From positions 1-32,203 of the forward strand of contig CACWKB010000023.1 in NCBI GenBank assembly GCA_902761375.1: a stretch of 32,203 nt of DNA. The letters run 5' to 3'. The DNA is from an uncultured Ruminococcus sp. GTDB taxonomy: Bacteria; Bacillota; Clostridia; Oscillospirales; Acutalibacteraceae. The translations under genes and the position numbers were made by a program. The notes under the pieces were generated by a model that was not told the DNA's origin, ran no database searches, and saw only the letters and a program-made list of their open reading frames with translations. Numbering within the stretch: position 1 is the stretch's first letter; every line of letters starts with the position of its first letter. Shown here piece after piece: positions 30,361 to 32,203 of this stretch.

Positions 30361-30397
30361 AGAATCAGCCAAAATTATAACGAAGGGAGCAAATATC

Positions 30398-31684
30398 ATG
30401 GCAACAGTAACCGATAAAGCTTTGCGTCAGCAGATGATGTATCAGGTGTTTGTGCGCAATTTCAGCGCGGCGGGCACGTTTTCGGAGGTGAGGAAGCACC
30501 TCGACGAGATTAAGGCGCTCGGAACCGATATCGTGTGGTTCATGCCGATCCATCCCGTCGGCGAAAAGCAGCGCAAGGGCAGCCTCGGCTCGCCCTATGC
30601 GATCAGCGACTACCGCGCGGTCAATTCCGAGTTCGGCACCCTCGACGACTTCAAAAGTCTGGTCGAGGCCATCCACTCAAAGGGCATGAAATGCATCATA
30701 GACGTAGTCTATAACCACACCTCGCCCGACTCTGTACTGAGCAAAGATCACCCCGAGTGGTTCTATCACCGCCCCGACGGCAGCTTCGGCAACCGCGTGG
30801 GCGACTGGTATGACGTCATCGACTTGGATTATTCCAACAAAGAATTATGGGATTATCAGATCGAGACCCTGAAATACTGGGCGGAGCTTGTCGACGGCTT
30901 CCGCTGCGACGTCGCGCCGCTGATCCCCCTCGAATTCTGGCTGCGCGCAAGGCAGGAGGTCGAGGAGGTGCGCCCGGGCTGCATTTGGCTGAGCGAGTCC
31001 ATCGAGCCCGACTTCATCACCTATATGCGCTCGCGCGGGCTGACCGCACTGTCCGACTCCGAGATATTCCAAGCCTTCGATATGTGCTACGAGTACGACG
31101 CCTACGGCGCGATGAAGGCGTACCTCGACGGCAGCGGCACGCTCGGGGACTACGTCGCGGCTATCAACCGCCAGGAGTCGATCTTCCCCGATAATTACGT
31201 CAAGCTGCGCTTTCTTGAAAACCACGACCAGACCAGAGCGAGCTATCTCATCCCCGACGCGGACGCGCTAAAGGTCTGGACGGCGTTCCTGTTCTTCCAA
31301 AAGGGCATGACGCTGATCTATAACGGTCAGGAAAAGGGCGTGGCGCACCTGCCGAGCCTCTTTGACCGCGATACCGTCGATTGGGCTTCGGGCGAGACGG
31401 TCGACCTGACGCATTACATCGCGCGGCTCTCACAGATAAAGCGCGAGCCGATCTTCGCCGACAGCACCTACCTGCTCGACGCTCCGGCTCCCGATACGCT
31501 GGTCGCCCTGCGCGAGAACGACGGCTGCAAGCTGCTCGGCGTGTTCCCTCTGAAGGCTCAGCCCGGGCTTATGCGAGTGAGCTTCCCGGACGGAGTGTAC
31601 CAAAACCTCATCAGCGGCGAGCCCGTCGAGGTGTTCAGAGGCATGGTGAGCTGCGCGGGCAAGGCGGTTATTATCAGAGGTTAG
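30398..31684 (+). CDS. Alpha-amylase family glycoside hydrolase (GH13), intracellular
   Basis: A 428-residue enzyme of the alpha-glucan-acting GH13 family with no signal peptide, so it acts inside the cell, probably on maltooligosaccharides or trehalose-like substrates. Conserved regions are DVVYNHTSP (I), GFRCDVAPLIP with nucleophile Asp171 (II), WLSES with acid/base Glu200 (III) and FLENHDQTR with Asp277 (IV). The C-terminal beta domain is short. All catalytic residues are present. Start choice: AAGGGAG lies 8 bases before ATG 30398, behind its own promoter. The length is below that of full alpha-amylases, as seen in many gut Clostridia forms. Exact specificity cannot be read. Confidence 0.92.
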   Translation: MATVTDKALRQQMMYQVFVRNFSAAGTFSEVRKHLDEIKALGTDIVWFMPIHPVGEKQRKGSLGSPYAISDYRAVNSEFGTLDDFKSLVEAIHSKGMKCIIDVVYNHTSPDSVLSKDHPEWFYHRPDGSFGNRVGDWYDVIDLDYSNKELWDYQIETLKYWAELVDGFRCDVAPLIPLEFWLRARQEVEEVRPGCIWLSESIEPDFITYMRSRGLTALSDSEIFQAFDMCYEYDAYGAMKAYLDGSGTLGDYVAAINRQESIFPDNYVKLRFLENHDQTRASYLIPDADALKVWTAFLFFQKGMTLIYNGQEKGVAHLPSLFDRDTVDWASGETVDLTHYIARLSQIKREPIFADSTYLLDAPAPDTLVALRENDGCKLLGVFPLKAQPGLMRVSFPDGVYQNLISGEPVEVFRGMVSCAGKAVIIRG

Positions 31685-31689
31685 AAGGA

Positions 31690-31728
31690 AACCTCGGCGC
31701 AGAGGGCAGACACATGGGTCTGCCCCTG
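31690..31728. repeat. GGCAGACACATGGGTCTGCC palindromic element
   Basis: Inverse copy of 6916-6952, including the CTCGGCGCAGAG flank. It may serve as the hairpin after the GH13 gene. Confidence 0.65.
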
Positions 31729-32069
31729 CGATGTACCGGACGTTTTTTTACAGCGGAAAACACGGCATTAGAATATAATGCGTGTTCGGAAATCCTCAGT
31801 CAGCGTTTGGCTGTGAACCTACAGGGCGCCCCTTGAGGGGAGCTGTCAATCCGATAAGGATTGACTGAGGGGAGGCTTGCGCCGCACTTTCCTTATAAGC
31901 CGACGTTGCTCGGTAAAACAGACCTATAGTTCATCGCAAAACGGTATCACGGAAAGATAAAGTTCGTTCCCGTTCCCCCACCCCTCAGTCGCGCTTTTGG
32001 CGCGACAGCTCCCCTCAAGGGGAGCCCAATTGCTTCCTCCCGAATTCGCAGCATTACAAATCGGGTGCG
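31727..32069 (+). repeat. 340-bp duplicated palindromic spacer element, copy B
   Basis: Same orientation and internal order as 10886-11225: ACCGGACGTT, AATCCTCAGTCAGCGTTTGG, CCCCTTGAGGGGAGCTGTCA, the complementary arm GACAGCTCCCCTCAAGGGGA, and GCAGCATTACAAATCGGGTG. The outer palindrome is better kept here than in copy A. The rest of the 31685-32156 spacer has only short AT-rich repeats. Confidence 0.85.
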
Positions 32070-32156
32070 GGTGTCCCGCCCGCAATTTTCAACTTTCAAT
32101 TTTCAATTATCCATTAATGAATCCTCAACTCTTACCATATAAAGGAGAGAAATATC

Positions 32157-32203
32157 ATGAATTATTATTCCGGCCGTCCCGAGGACTGCGAACGCCGTTT
32201 GCC
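32157..32203 (+). CDS. Start of a gene cut by the window end
   Basis: ATG 32157 follows AAAGGAGAG at good spacing and opens a frame beginning MNYYSGRPEDCERRL that reaches the window edge. Fifteen codons are too few to identify the product. Confidence 0.65.
   Translation, partial: MNYYSGRPEDCERRL

Overview
The window looks like a chromosomal segment of an anaerobic, Gram-positive Clostridia bacterium, most likely of the Ruminococcaceae/Oscillospiraceae type. Supporting signs are strong AGGAGG-type ribosome binding sites, lipoproteins with canonical lipoboxes, a type I dockerin, a ferredoxin-linked indolepyruvate oxidoreductase, an oxygen-scavenging flavodiiron protein, and GC-rich genes separated by AT-rich or repeat-rich spacers. 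No phage, plasmid, transposase or CRISPR gene is visible. The species cannot be named from sequence alone.

Layout. 1-3.6 kb: a hybrid sensor histidine kinase broken by one in-frame TAG, and a secreted, membrane-anchored protein (both minus). 3.8-5.2 kb: tRNA-Ser(CGA) and a lipoprotein. 5.4-8.5 kb: rmuC, an 830-bp repeat block with four 109-bp tandem units, and an S1-domain protein. 8.7-10.8 kb: a MITE-like element in the leader of a cyclophilin-like lipoprotein, followed by a HAD phosphatase. 11.3-15.3 kb: a MoxR ATPase / DUF58 / transglutaminase operon. 15.3-15.8 kb: a coiled-coil protein and sigma-region-4-like protein pair on the minus strand. 15.9-18.8 kb: an AT-rich stretch with a possible small RNA, then a lipoprotein / dockerin-only protein / 55-residue peptide module and a membrane protein with C-terminal repeats. 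19-22.9 kb: iorA-iorB-paaK and a small membrane protein. 23-25.5 kb: tRNA-Gly(TCC) with a duplicated 3' end, a membrane-anchored protein, an alpha/beta hydrolase and an FMN-binding split-barrel protein. 25.7-27.7 kb: a flavodiiron protein with flavin reductase and rubredoxin domains. 28.1-30.3 kb: a peroxide-defence operon gpx-ohrR-trx(deleted)-trxB. 30.4-31.7 kb: an intracellular GH13 enzyme. The window ends just inside another gene.

How the genes fit together. Two loci deal with oxygen and peroxide. The flavodiiron protein reduces O2 or NO. The gpx operon is probably controlled by its own second gene, an OhrR-type repressor that keeps Cys15, Tyr29 and Tyr40, acting on a TACAATT-type palindrome that overlaps the gpx -10 box. 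The thioredoxin gene of that operon has lost its middle third. IorAB and PaaK form a route between aromatic 2-oxo acids, aryl-acyl-CoA and aryl acids.

The spacers hold several dispersed, mostly palindromic repeat families: 85-bp GGTCTCGACC elements, a 340-bp duplicated element, a KpnI-free GCCTCC/GGAGG element, GGGGTTA telomere-like arrays and one MITE. The least explained parts are the dockerin/peptide module with the putative RNA upstream, and the coiled-coil/sigma-like pair with its structured leader.
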